Part shown: positions 1 through 11,233 of the stretch, piece after piece | Numbering within the stretch: position 1 is the first letter of the stretch | Layout: every line of letters starts with the position of its first letter | Source of the DNA: Paragyromitra xinjiangensis | Taxonomy: Eukaryota > Ascomycota > Pezizomycetes > Pezizales > Discinaceae | Direction of reading: 5' to 3' | DNA: 64,000 bases | Assembly: GCA_038503065.1 (NCBI GenBank) | Contig: JBCAMK010000006.1 | Coordinates: 2,046,001 to 2,110,000 of the forward strand | Notes under the pieces: model-generated | Seen by the model: only the letters and a program-made list of their open reading frames with translations | Told to the model about the DNA's origin: nothing | Database searches by the model: none | Translations under genes and position numbers: made by a program

Positions 1-624
1 TGGGCGGTTGGGCATGTTGCTGTGGATTTGGGGTTAATAGTCGTGGTACCTATTCTATAAGCGGGTATTGGAATACTAGCAAAGGATAGGTAGAGAGACT
101 GGTAATTTTAAAGTCTCTCAAGTGTAGGGCTGGAAACTTGGAACTGAGAAAGTACAATTGGAAGGATATCGCCACAGTACTGTATTATCGCCATTGGAGG
201 GACATGAGAGATCACTCGTTGCTAGTAGCCTGCAGAATTGAGGTACTAGCCACCAGTATCTACTTAATCGTAGTTTCTTGGCTGCCAATGACAGGCAGAT
301 GACGTCATCCACACCCGGATGCTCTTCCCATCACTCCAGTAGGAATTGTTATCTGATGAGTCAGCTGTGATCACTAAACTCTGTTCTAATGACATAAGAT
401 TGGCTAACAACGTCAAAGCTTCATCACCAGGATGCAAAATCTCTAATTATTAATTTATATGGGCCAAGTTCCAAGTTCCAAGTTACCATGCACAACACGC
501 GGTATTGATAACCCAGCCTCTAAGGCTATGGTTTATATCCAGCTCGCCTCCCCCTTATAGCTCTTAGCCAACTGAAATCTGGTCGTACAACACAAACTTC
601 CAATCCACACTCTCCAATATCAAA
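1..624. other. Upstream intergenic region
   Basis: No convincing gene is seen here. The last 100 bases before the ATP-grasp start codon are pyrimidine- and A-rich, with a TTTATATCC stretch near 531-539 that could serve as a TATA-like element. This is only a weak promoter guess. Confidence 0.4.
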
Positions 625-1914
625 ATGGGAAACCCCAAAAAAACACCCCGAATAAAACTAACACCCCCCCTCAACGTCCTCCTAACGAACGGACGCTTCC
701 CCGTCTCAATCGACCTCGCCCGCCAACTCCACCTCGCCGGACACCAGGTCTACGTAGTAGACCCTATGCACTACCATGTCTGCAAATTCTCTCGAGCCGT
801 CCGCAAGTCCTACCACACCCCCGCCCCCCACGTTGATCCCACCGGCTACATAAACGGGGTAAAACACGCCATCATCGACTCCAACATCGACCTAATAATC
901 CCCATACACGAAGAGATATTCTACCTCTCCGAATCCCACGAAGAAGAAATCCACCACAGACTCCTCGCCCCACCCTTCACCACCCTAATAACCCTCCACA
1001 ACAAATGGACCTTCTCCCGCTTCCTCCTCCGAATCGGCCTCGACACCCCATCCGCCACCCTCTGCCAAACCCTCTCCGACCTCCACACCCTCGACCTCTC
1101 CAAAGAACTCGCACTAAAACCCGTCTTCGGCCGCGCCTGCAGCAACGTCCACCACCTCACCCCAGACACCCCACTCCCCACCATCTCAATCGACTCCAAC
1201 AACCACTACATAGCGCAAGAATGGCTCACCGGCACCCGATTCTGCAGCTACTCCGTCCTCCGCAACGGCCTTATCCGCGCACACGCAGTCTACCCAGTCC
1301 AAGACACGATCGACGGGTCCTCCGCCGTCTTCTTCACCTCAACCCAACACCCCAGAATCAGAGCCTACGTCGAACGTATCGCCGCAGCCCTACCGGGAAC
1401 TAACGCTCAACTCGCGTTCGACTTCATCGAGACCCCCGATCGCCTCGTCGCGATCGAATGTAATCCACGGTCCACCTCCGGAATCCACCTGTTCTCGCGA
1501 ACGCCGGATCTGGCGCGCGCGTTGACGCTGCAGGGGGGGGAGGCGGTGGAGGCGAGGCCGGGGTGTAGGAGGCAGTTGATGCCCGGGATGTTGATGTGGG
1601 CGCATAAAGGACAGGGGGTCAGGGCGTGGGCGGGTCATATGAAGAGGTTGGTGGGGAGTAGGGATGTATTGTTTAGTGCGAGGGATGTTGGGCCGAGTTT
1701 GATGCAGCCGTTTTTGTTGACGAGTTATTATAAGATTTGTCAGGAGAGGGGGATGAGGTTGCCTGAGATGTTTCAGTGGGATTTGTGTTGGGAGCCGGTA
1801 GGGGAGTCGTTGGTGGGGGTGAGGAGGAGGTTGGAGGGGTGGGAGGGGTGGGAGGGGGGTGGCGAGGGGGTTGGTGGGGAGAAGTTGGGGAGGGAGGGAG
1901 AAGAGGGTTCTTGA
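625..1914 (+). CDS. ATP-grasp domain protein (carbamoyl-phosphate-synthase-like)
   Basis: A single-exon gene for a 429-residue protein. The N-terminus (about residues 14-70) looks like a Rossmann-type pre-ATP-grasp fold, with NVLLTNGRFPVSIDLARQLH followed by GHQVYVVDP. ATP-grasp features follow: the substrate-domain region around 125-170 with ALKPVFGRACS (Lys165 is the likely nucleotide-binding lysine), YIAQEWLTGTRFCSYS (195-210) for the adenine-binding strand, and AFDFIET...LVAIECNPRSTSGIHL (264-289) with the acidic and Asn metal ligands. Enzymes of this fold ligate a carboxylate to an amine or thiol through an acylphosphate; the substrate cannot be told. The last 30 residues are low-complexity Gly/Glu/Trp and lie over a G-run-rich stretch, so the true C-terminus may be unordered. 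The coding strand is C-rich in the first two thirds and G-rich after about 1500. Confidence 0.85.
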   Translation: MGNPKKTPRIKLTPPLNVLLTNGRFPVSIDLARQLHLAGHQVYVVDPMHYHVCKFSRAVRKSYHTPAPHVDPTGYINGVKHAIIDSNIDLIIPIHEEIFYLSESHEEEIHHRLLAPPFTTLITLHNKWTFSRFLLRIGLDTPSATLCQTLSDLHTLDLSKELALKPVFGRACSNVHHLTPDTPLPTISIDSNNHYIAQEWLTGTRFCSYSVLRNGLIRAHAVYPVQDTIDGSSAVFFTSTQHPRIRAYVERIAAALPGTNAQLAFDFIETPDRLVAIECNPRSTSGIHLFSRTPDLARALTLQGGEAVEARPGCRRQLMPGMLMWAHKGQGVRAWAGHMKRLVGSRDVLFSARDVGPSLMQPFLLTSYYKICQERGMRLPEMFQWDLCWEPVGESLVGVRRRLEGWEGWEGGGEGVGGEKLGREGEEGS

Positions 1915-3327
1915 TAGATGGGTTTGGGAGGGTGGCGTTACTCTGGCTTTGATAGTTGGTGTAGAGATAATGTGGATGGGTTTTATTCATAGATGCATTT
2001 CTCTTTAATGGCGATGTTGTGCATATCATTTGATGCGATGTCTATTTTGTACAATTATTCCTTGTATTTAATACCGTGATGTGACAGTGTTCATACCATT
2101 ACCTATTATTATCATGGAAGATCACTCGTTAGAAGACTGACGAATAGAAAGCTGACTTTACACAACAATGCTCTGGGGGCCTTTAAGTAAGAAAAGGTGA
2201 CCACGGCCAATGACAGGTTGTGCATGTTCCAACGCCACCCAACACCGAGCCGACGCCAAGGCACGCACATGTGCCCAGAGCTGTAAAAGCCTATCCAACA
2301 AACCCACAAAAATAAACTCACCACCACATCATCAATTGCCCATCCAATGATCCAAGCAACCACTTTAAATCTAATTTGCTGCTTTGGGACTTGTCTTAGA
2401 TCGAGGGAAATGTGAAGAAGCTTGAAAGCAGTTCTTCTCGAAACCTTCCTGGAGGCCTCAACGATTGCATATCTAGAACAATGATTTCCAGTGCCGAAAA
2501 TAAGAATAGCGAAGTATTAAACATCTGAGACCAGGAAAGTTTCGTTTGTGAGAAGCAGTGGTTTGTTGCTCTACCAGCCCTACTCTCCGGCTTTATAAAA
2601 AGCTAGCTGGTGTCAAACAATTCAATCACTTCTGTCAGGGCTGAGTTTGATAAATTTTGTTGTGGTATTAAACCTGTTTTACCGGGTTTGCTACTTTATT
2701 CGGAATAGCTGTGTTGTTCCCGTAGCGGCGGGAACAAGCATGTGGTAGATATAGGCCTGTGCCATGTGAGTGAGGAAATATGAGCAAAAACTAATCGAAG
2801 ACTTCGCGGGCCGTTACAATCCTTCACTCCACCCAATTTCAACAAATTGTGTTTACTGAGATCTTGGAAATTTGCCGGCGAGAGTGGTGAGTCATGCAAA
2901 AAGACACCAGCCATTCAATGACAGGAATCCCGGTGTCTCAGTAGGTAGCTGAGCCTAGTAGGCCCGAAATGTGCTGTAAAATATTAGGATCGGGTAGTGG
3001 GGGGTTGCAGTACAAACTCGGATATTGAGACAATGCTATACAGGATTAAGATGCCTATTTCTAACACTTAGCTAAAGTCTTTTCAAGTCATTGATGTGAG
3101 TATGCTATGCTATCCTTAGTGATGACCCCTGATAACAAATTCTCATGTACCTCAAACGACCACGTCGCTCACTTCCAGGGCAAACACAATTCTATTGCAG
3201 GTGGGTAGTGTGTCGTCGGCGGTATCCAGAGTTGATAATACGGCTGGTTCGGGCACTAGATCATGGACATGGACTCCCCGAAGGACTAATGTACTGTTGC
3301 TGGACGAGGTTAGTATTTATCTAATTA
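1915..3327. other. Intergenic, no gene seen
   Basis: AT-rich sequence with many stops in all frames. Only short ORFs without recognisable motifs occur. It probably consists of decayed repeat DNA. Confidence 0.4.
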
Positions 3328-3602
3328 TCCCTTAGTCCGGTAAAAAATGCTGACCCCCCTTGTCGCTGTGGCTCAGCTGAAGATTATGTACACTAACTAG
3401 ATATAGTAGGCATGATCTACCGAACGCCAGTAATGTAGGTTAAGGTCATGGTTGGGGTGCAAAGAACTATGCTCAGGTGTTTCGTTCCCCAAGTTCAACA
3501 CATCATACCTCCTATGCCTGGTCAGTAGTCTCAGTTTTGCTCACTCGACCAATAAGAAGACTCGCCCCCGACAGGGGGGGTCAGCTTTACCGGACTAAGG
3601 GA
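3328..3602. mobile_element. 275-bp MITE with TA target duplication
   Basis: The ends are inverted repeats. The left end reads TCCCTTAGTCCGGTAAA and then GCTGACCCCCC...TGTCG. The right end, reverse-complemented, reads TCCCTTAGTCCGGTAAAGCT and then GACCCCCC...TGTCG. The left arm has a few extra bases after the shared first 17. The element is flanked on both sides by TA (3326-3327 and 3603-3604), the duplication made by Tc1/mariner/pogo transposases. There is no coding capacity. It is a non-autonomous element; the family that moved it is not identified in this window, because the pogo element at 17983 has different ends. Confidence 0.8.
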
Positions 3603-4075
3603 TACGGATCCCGAGCTCTATGTCTTGATTACCTGTGGCCGGATTGCTATTCCCTAAAGTAGTTGTGACTTTTGCTGGAGATAGTAAAGCGTGTAGTAGG
3701 TCATTAGTATCTTTTCTAATAAAGCTCGTGGCAAGGAACCTTGGATACCCTTGCGGATAGTTGACCGTGCAGCAGGGCTAGAACGAGCAATACATAGTAA
3801 GTTTTATTCATCCTAGCACCCACCGGAAGAAGTCCACTCACATAATTAGGTCCCAAACCGAACATGTTAGCAGATGGTTGGAATCAAACCAAGGATACCC
3901 AGAAATATTAAACGACCACGGCTGGTTCGCCTGCGCAACATACTGGTGCGACTACCAATCCAGCGGAATAGAAGCTGGCAAAGCATTGAATGCCACCAAC
4001 TCTGGTTTGCGAACCCGTGCATAGATGTTACGATTCGATCTGTCTGTAAGGCATTAGCTTCAGCGTATTGCTACG
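3603..4075. other. Intergenic, no gene seen
   Basis: No supported coding sequence. Short ORFs lack motifs. Confidence 0.35.
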
Positions 4076-4430
4076 TTACAAAACCAGTCGGCGACAGTAT
4101 TTTCTTTCCTCTAGGAACACAACTATCACCCCGTATAACAAAAGAGCCCGCGCCCACAACCCCCAATCCTTTTTAGCAATCTCAGGTCCAAGCCATCCAT
4201 CTGCTTGTTGAGTAGCAAGCACATGATTCAAGAATCCCTTAGCTTGAGCCTTCAGTCTCGCATCATCCAATGAGTACGCTAATGGAACAATGTAACTAAA
4301 CCAATAAGGTGCAATTTCGTGCAAGCTACTATACTTAAATGTGCCTCCGGTCCACGTCGAGTTGGTAACAAATCGGTAGAAGTCCCCTTCGTGACCAGCA
4401 AGTCCACCGGCAGAAAGTTGGAATTGGTCT
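4076..4430 (-). pseudogene. Glycoside hydrolase family 127-like (DUF1680) gene remnant
   Basis: On the minus strand one frame reads without stops from about 4430 to 4076. Upstream of residue HEIAPYW the same frame already encodes AGGLAGHEGDFYRFVTN, so the apparent start at 4324 is not real. The piece contains EIAPYWFSYIVPLAYSLDD, then QQADGWLGPE and GLWARALLL, which match my recollection of the (alpha/alpha)6-barrel part of GH127-type beta-L-arabinofuranosidases and related DUF1680 proteins. Similarity fades after LLLYGVIVV, where the frame runs into unrelated residues and a stop. The signal peptide, the catalytic C-terminal half and the rest of the gene are absent. This is a truncated relic of a carbohydrate-degrading gene, assigned from motif memory only. 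Confidence 0.6.
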
Positions 4431-6483
4431 TTTAATCATCCGAGAGGCCTGATCTCGCCGAGTGTGAGTTCTCCTTACTTGAAGGGGGCCACTGTTTGGT
4501 GTTAGTGTTTGAGGAATGATTGGGTGGAGGGTTGGGTTGCAGTTTTCTGAGACAGCCGATGCAAGCTGGAATGCGGTTGCAAAGACTTACAAGGATAGGA
4601 CTTTAGAACCATCTTCAAGCTCTAGGGAATCGATTCCTCTGGTTGATTCGATTTTTATTGAATGAGGCAGAATGGCAGTTTAAGCAGTAAATTGTTAGAA
4701 CTTCCGGTGTAGATATATTCACACCACTAGAACACTCAACAACTACCCCATAGCGAAAGACCAACACTAGAGCCCGGTAGCTCCTCCGGGCAGTGATTTG
4801 CGTGCTTACTAGGTTTAACGTGGGATGATGGGATGGTAACGATGTCTGTTCTGTGGGGTCACTATATAAATATTGTGAGGCCTGCACACTTTTTAAACCC
4901 ACCCCAGCACATTTACAAGGAGGCTTTTTGATGTTCACTTTGACCCCTAATTAAGGTCGGCCTATCACCCGGAGAACCTAGGGACCTGCGTGAGGCCGAC
5001 AGTCATTCCGGTTAGAGCTTAGAGCTGACTGGGGTGGCAAGAATGCAATTGATTAATACAACAGGATCTACAATAGCTAATAGATGACTTGCTGTTAGCC
5101 GAATAGCCTTAATGCACCGAAGCTTGTTTTTACGCAAGATATAGTCTGGACATAGAAGATCTTAGGAATACACTAGCCTTGGGAGGCAAAGAGGGCTCTC
5201 ACTCGGCCCTTCGTCGTCCAGGTTTTAGGCTAATGGTAGTGATCTTAGTTGGGAAGCTGAGCCCGTTATGGGGTTAATTCCTTGAGATACCCGGAGGGTC
5301 TCAATTGCAAAAGTAGCTCATAAGAGTACTCGTTGTCGCTCGGCTTGATGCCTCTGTGGTGGGGGTCAAGCTACAGGAAATAAAAAACACTGCAGAGCTG
5401 GAGTCATACGGGTTCTGCCTGGTAACGAAACTCTCAACAAAAAATCGGTAAAGTGCTAGGAGATATCATTAGGTAGCTCAGGAAGCATAGGAATTACTTT
5501 TGAGAGAAAGCTAAAGAAATATGGATGTCTTGCTTGGTACTTGGTATTTTGCCTTAAATTTGTATGACCTGAGCTAACACCTGGAAGGGGCCTATGTGCC
5601 TGCTAGGCTCAACTCAGCCTTGAGATTAGCAATTGTGGAGTCTTTGTGTTTTGGTATTCTGAAGCAATCGGGTGATTTACATGAGATCAGCTATTAACTG
5701 TGCGCAAGTTCCCGATAATTATGCACGTGCTTCGTATTACCAATACATCCCTGCACGGCTTCTTCCGACCAGGCTGCAAGGCTCGGGTCACGCTGTGTAA
5801 CGCGCCTTCCCGGCGGGCCGAGATCGTGCTTTGTCGATGTTGGCGATGTTTTCGGAGGTGGGGTCGATAGGACTAAATCCCCAATTCTTTTTGGCTATTA
5901 TGGCAATCCTCCCATTTGCTCATAGGTTTTATTCCTTTAAACTCTTTCCTTCGAGCCTAGGCTCGTTCCCATCCCCTACTGCCTATGGCTGCTGCGCACT
6001 GTAGGCGAGCCGGGCAAATTTTGTCACGCTCCTGGTTTCATCACAGAGTGACTCTTGGAGTTTGTATTTCCGGGGTTGGCAGGCAACATTCTGGTGATCC
6101 CTGAAAAGGCAACATATATTTGCTTCACCGCCAGATTTGGAAAGATGGGTTGCCTGAAAACTACATGTACATGTAGTTAAACTAGACCAATAAGAAAAGG
6201 TCTACGTTCGGGTGTAACCTGAACATTACTAGTATCAGAGGTGGGGTTGGGCTCAAACACGATGCTAGTTCTCAGCCTCATTCTATAGGTATGAATCCTT
6301 AACGGTCCCTTCATCGCAAGCTCCCCATCGTTAGCCCACCACTCTAAAGCTTCGAGTTCATAGAATCTTTACCTCCGGTGACTTGTCTAGTAACTGAATT
6401 TCAACCGATCAACGGTCTGCACTCTTGTGACGGAAAAAATTCAAAGACGACTTTAGAAGAATCCTCGCAACTCCACTAGAAAC
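4431..6483. other. Intergenic, no gene seen
   Basis: Two kilobases with stops in every frame and no recognisable motif. The sequence looks like old, mutated repeat DNA. Confidence 0.4.
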
Positions 6484-7918
6484 ATGGGAACAAAGGAGAA
6501 TACAACTGCAGGTCCCTCCGGTAATGGATCTAGTGCAGGTAGGGCACCGGCTTTCTTTCCACTAGCGAGCATTCACTTGCGGTTATTGTCCTAATATTAT
6601 TCTTGGGTCGCGGGTGGGAGTAAGTTACATATGGTAGTCTTGCTTTGAAATATATTTCAAACACTTATACCTAGATTTCAATATCTCCCCACTTTATTTT
6701 CCAGTACCGAGCTAACGTCTCACTGGGTCCCAGGAGAATCGAATACCACCTCGGCAGCTTCACCAATCTCAGTATTTATCCTCATGGGAAAGACCGGCGT
6801 CGGCAAAAGCAGTTTCATAAAGCTCCTCGGTGGCAAGGACCTCTCATTCCAGAGTCCGCCTGTTGATTCTGGAGTCCGTTCATGTTCGTCACGCTCACAA
6901 CCTCGTTATAATTGGGTACTAACTCGACATATTTCATCAAGGCACTAAGAAGTCCGCCGTCTATATGACTAAAATCGACAGGAAGAAAGTCATGCTGGTG
7001 GATACCCCCGGTTTTGACGATTCGGCTACAAGCACTATCCAGATCGTCAATGAACTGCTCTCTGAGTTCTATTCTATTGCTCTTAGGAAACCTGAGGTTG
7101 AGACGAGGGGGGTTATCTTCCTTCATGATATCAGCGAGACGAGGTTCGCAGGTAGTCAGAAGAATACTTTGAGGATTTTTAAGGCGCTGGTTGGAGACGA
7201 GAATATGGGGAACGTCATTGTTGGGACTACTAAGTGGAGTCCTGTCGGTTCGGCGAAGTTTAGCCAAGAGGAAACAAGGGAAAAGACCCTGCGGGAAGAG
7301 GAGTGGGATGGGGTATACAAAACCACTCGGGTTTTCGAAGGCAAGGAGGATACAGCAGCCCAGATAGTTAAAACCCTTTTTACCAGGCCTCCTGTTACTC
7401 TGCTTTGCCAAAAAGAAATGATGCAACCTCCACATACGATGCGTAATACAACAGTAGGCAGAATGATATTACCCGAGGCTCATCAGGAGCAGGAACAGCT
7501 GAGGAGAGAGGTTAAGGAGCAGAGGAGAAAGCTCGCAGAGATTGAGAAAGCTTATGAAGAGGTTAGGGGGAAAGAAATGTGGCAGCCTGACAGAGCGCAA
7601 TGGATGCATGGAGCGCGGATGTGGAATACCCCCGAACCCGAGGAGGACTGCAGAAAGCGAAAGGAAAAGGCAAAAAAACGGGTCGAGAAACTTGAAGAAG
7701 AGTTGAAAGATAGTGAAGAGGGTACTGGCAACTCCGAGAAACCTTATGAACCGGGCTGGTTCGCGTGGCTCTTAAATCTCATCATCAGATGGTTTTGTAA
7801 GACCCCCACAGCTGATGAGACTTTTATAGAAGTATTGACAAAATTGTTAAACAGTAAATTTTTTTTGGTGGATCTAGCCAGTCACATGAAGGTTTGGGCT
7901 CTTGTTCTTTTTCCCTGA
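6484..7918 (+). CDS. AIG1/GIMAP-like P-loop GTPase, array copy 1
   Basis: Two exons are clear. The first holds the Walker A/G1 loop SVFILMGKTGVGKSSF (about 6769-6816) and ends at 6883. An intron (6884-6941, GT...AG) interrupts a Cys codon. The second (6942-7918) carries G3 as DTPGFDD, the family block RGVIFLHDISETRFAGSQK, and a TTKW motif in the G4 position. A short charged coiled coil follows (about 7470-7740), then the tail GWFAWLLNLIIRWFCK. The family hydrolyses GTP and often dimerises on membranes; no specific role is known here. A likely first exon (ATG 6484, ending 6538 before GTAGGG) resembles that of copy 3, but its phase does not join cleanly to the CAG acceptor near 6702. The 5' end is therefore uncertain, or the copy is damaged there. 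Confidence 0.7.
6884..6941 (+). other. Intron shared by all GTPase copies
   Basis: A 58-bp intron beginning GTTCGT and ending CAAG, with TACTAAC-like TACTAACTC at about 6916 as branch site. It interrupts a codon after its first base, between G1 and G3. The other four G domains have introns at the same place (9978-10037, 13494-13566, 14773-14833, 47012-47085). Confidence 0.8.
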
Positions 7919-8778
7919 GGGTTTTCGATCGCTTATCTTGGGGGTCACATGGATTGGGGCTAGATCATTTTCTTAACCTTTTCCGCTCAACTCTAAGCAC
8001 AAGAACCTGGACGAACGATGTGCACGTGGCATTGGGGTCTGGGACGTTTGGTAATTTCCTCTTTTCTCAGATCTAGGTCTAGTCTGCTGTAGATAAATTC
8101 AAACTATAATGACTAACGGTGCATGGGAAATGAAATGAATATTGATAGTAGACGAGAAGCGAGAGATCAGCGAACCCATCATCCCCAATTAATACATGTA
8201 GCCCACAGAAGGCTTATTTTGAGCTACTTGATGCTATATAGCTTAGGGGCCTAAGGTCGAGTCTGCTACGTATGACATTCGTTACTTAGAAAATAAGCGT
8301 CATAGATCGATGGAGCGTTAGAAGCCATTTGGTGCCGTAGACTTATAAAGGAGTTGGAAATATGTGTTTTAATTTGACTCTGATATTTTCCGCCTTGGGA
8401 TCGTCTCGTGTTGCCTTGAAATTGACTAGACAAACGTGATTCACGATAGCAGCAGGCCATATGCCTCTTCCTTTAACTGCATCTGTACAACTCCCAATCC
8501 CCCCTGCAATCACCACACAAGAGTACAGTCAGTTAAAATCAGGTCTTAGTAAACGTTAGCCCTGCGTTGAGCCACCGGTCCCGCTATACAGAGGGGTCAG
8601 TATCCTCCATGAGCGGACTATGGCAATGGGGTAGGTGCCGTGAGGCTAACAACTAAAACCAGCAATAAGTGTAATACTATTGGCGACGTGCAGATTTCTA
8701 TCACGCGCGTGTCACTCAAGCCAACTTCTTCAAACGATGCTATTGGAGACATAATCGCCTGGGACTGCCCGTTCAGTA
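7919..8778. other. Intergenic, no gene seen
   Basis: Between GTPase copy 1 and the second MITE. No supported gene or structured repeat. Confidence 0.35.
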
Positions 8779-9052
8779 CAGTTGCGTCCAACAAGTTCTT
8801 GTGGTTTTTGAAGTACCATGATGCAACAAGATGCCATGAACCACTCAGTGGAGGTGTTTACTATTTGACAAAAAAGGAAGCGTCATGTTTCGCCATTATT
8901 GCTTAAAGCATTAACAGTATGTCCTTTATTCTACTGGGGTAATCAAGGTTCAGCCGAGGCATGGTGGATTTGGGGGTGTTGTGCTGTGGGCTCATAGTGG
9001 CTTGCTGCGTCATGGTGCCTCAAAAACCGCAAGAACTTGTTGGACGCAACTG
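8779..9052. mobile_element. 274-bp MITE with diverged arms
   Basis: The left arm starts CAGTTGCGTCCAACAAGTTC, followed by a further 30 paired bases. The right arm (about 9001-9052) is its reverse complement over roughly 50 bases. The left flank is TA (8777-8778). The right flank is CA, as if a TA duplication had mutated T to C or had never been exact. Differences between arms are mainly transitions (the left arm has T or A where the right has C or G). It has no coding capacity. It is shaped like a Tc1/mariner-type MITE and is distinct from the one at 3328. Confidence 0.65.
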
Positions 9053-9712
9053 CACAACCACCATAGACCACCTATTGTTATTGTCTCAGCGTTACAAGGG
9101 CACTTACCTTGCGTGAAACTAGCCTACGCCGCTCGAGCGCAATTTTAGCAGGGTATGATAAGGACTGGTTGCCTGAAAACCAGAAGCCACAATAATCCAG
9201 ATAGAGGTATCTGGTCATCCGGATCAGAAGCCAAACATGATTCTGCGGGTGCCTAGCAGAACAACTATCAGCAAGATCAGTGATTGGTGCCTAAATTTTA
9301 CTAATTTGCCCCTTAGCATAGTATGCTTTCGCTTAAGGACGAAATAGGTATTAGAAGTGGGTGCCGGGCTGCGGCGCATTGCATAGGATGGCTAAACCAA
9401 AGGCGGGGTTTCTGTCAACATGTGAGAGCACCTACCCTATTGCTAGCTCACAAGAGATATATAAATCTCTACAGACAGCTGGTGGGGTCTCCATCTTTGC
9501 ACTGTTGGGCTTCTTTCGGGTTTCAAAAGATTTATCCATTAATATACATCTCTGCGTGTCGAAAGAAATATAACACCAAAGGAGCTACCCTTGCGGTCAT
9601 CAAGTCAAAGATATGGTGGCGAGAGCGAACACGGCCAATACAGGGCGAGTTAATCCCGCCCAAGGACCTAGCCTAGGTAGACTGATTCCCTTTTCCTTTA
9701 AAGAGCCCCCCT
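9053..9712. other. Intergenic, no gene seen
   Basis: Open stretches such as 9323-9676 have no recognisable domain and no homology to neighbours. A first exon for GTPase copy 2 may lie near the end of this segment. Confidence 0.3.
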
Positions 9713-11164
9713 ATGGTCCTTTATGCGAATATATGGCTATGGCCCCACGGGGGTAGCGGATCTCCAGGCATGCTCAGATGGTCGAAAGGATTTTCTGGTA
9801 CAAGGCTAACATTTTCCGAAATCTCAGCAAGATTCTATAATTCTCGGGATAGCGCAAAGATCTCAGCATTCATTCTCATGGGCAAGACCGGCGCTGGGAA
9901 GAGCAGTTTTATAAGGTCGCTTGGTGGTGTGGACCTTAAGGACAACGAACCCGAGATCGATGCCAGCATCAATTCATGTATCTTTAACCCCTCCGACTTC
10001 CCCCTGGTGACCTTAAGAACTAATGAGCTGCGCTAAGGTACCCAAAAAACAACCATCTACTTGACTAAAATCGGCAAACGGAAGATTTTACTACTGGACA
10101 CTCCAGGCTTCGACGACTCAGCCAAGGACAACTTCGAAGTCCTTAGTGACATAATTTCCCAGTTCCTTGCCTTTGCACTTACCGGAGATGAGTTTGATAC
10201 GCGCGGTGTTATTTTCCTTCACGATATTAGTGAGACACGATTCGGGGGTAGCCAGAAGAAAACTCTAGGCATACTTAAAGATCTTGTTGGAGAAGAAAAT
10301 ATGGGAAACGTTATTGTTGGGACTACAATGTGGTCCTCTGCTGGCACAACGAGGTTTGAGGATCAGGAGCGAAGGGAACGAGACTTGATGGATGTACATT
10401 GGGATGGGATATACAAAACTACTCGAATTCGCCAAAATGATCAGGATGCAGCAGTCGGAATAGTCAACGATTTGCTCGCTAAACCCCCTCTCCTCTTTCT
10501 TTTCCAACAGGAAATACGAGACCCTCCGCATACGGTCGCGAGCACAACAGCGGGGAGGAAGGCTATGCCAGAAGGCCATTTAGAGTTGGAGAATGGGAAG
10601 AAGCAATTCTCGGAGCAAAAGATAGCATTTAAGAGAGAGGTTGAGAGACGCGAGGCGGCTTTAAAGAAAGAAAATCAAGAAATGAAGGAGAGGCTCGAGG
10701 AAGAAATGAGGGAGGCAGCTCGAAAGCGTGAGGAAGAGGAAAAGAAACATGAAGAGGATCGGTTGAAACAAGAGGAACAGCGCAGAAGAGAGTTTGAAGA
10801 GGAGAAACAGAAGTGGAGCAGGAAAAAGATCGAGCGAGCTTTAGAAAGGGAAAAAAAATGGGCCTCGAAAAAGGAGGAAGAGCTAAAGAAAATCTGGGAC
10901 GAAAACGTAAGGGTTCGGGAGCTTCAATTAGAAGAGGACAAGAAAAAGTGTGAGGAGGCCTCGCGGAAGAAATTCAAGGAGGAATATCAAGAACGAGAGA
11001 GAAGAGGGAGAGAGAGTAGGGAAAAGTTAGAAAGAGAGCTGGAAGAGCTGAGGGCCAAGTTGGAAGAACTTCGACGACCTGTTAAGCTAGGTTGGTTTAG
11101 CCAAATGGTTGATGACACCATCAAATGGTTTAGTAAGGCTCAACAGACCCCTCCAACAGGCTAG
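9713..11164 (+). CDS. AIG1/GIMAP-like P-loop GTPase with long coiled coil, copy 2
   Basis: Exon 1 (to 9977) carries ISAFILMGKTGAGKSSF (G1). The intron 9978-10037 lies at the family position. Exon 2 (10038-11164) carries LLLDTPGFDD (G3), TRGVIFLHDISETRFGGSQK and GTTMW (G4 position). From about 10590 to 11070 the protein is an uninterrupted Lys/Glu/Arg coiled coil of some 160 residues, the longest single coil in the array. It ends in the helix LGWFSQMVDDTIKWFSKAQ. The protein is probably cytosolic, with a stalk that could drive oligomerisation and a tail that could meet membrane, as in dynamin- or GIMAP-like GTPases; this is inference. The ATG at 9713 keeps the frame open but is not conserved with copy 3, so a different 5' exon is possible. 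Downstream, 11160-11233 repeats the tail-helix coding segment. Confidence 0.8.
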
Positions 11165-11233
11165 GTTGGTTTGACCAAACGATCGATGCCACCATCAGAT
11201 GGTTTAGTAAGGTTCAATAGACCCCACCACTAG
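11160..11233 (+). repeat. Tandem duplicate of the GTPase tail-helix segment
   Basis: The 74 bases 11086-11159 (end of copy 2) are repeated directly at 11160-11233. In its own frame the second unit reads LGWFDQTIDATIRWFSKVQ and then stop, so the helix pattern is preserved although the copy 2 stop codon precedes it. It is probably untranslated, unless stop readthrough or alternative splicing joins it. Confidence 0.75.

Noticed and set aside
921..2029. Minus- and plus-strand ORFs overlapping the ATP-grasp gene
   Set aside because: Low-complexity Pro/Arg or Ser/Pro translations caused by C- and G-rich codons of the real gene.
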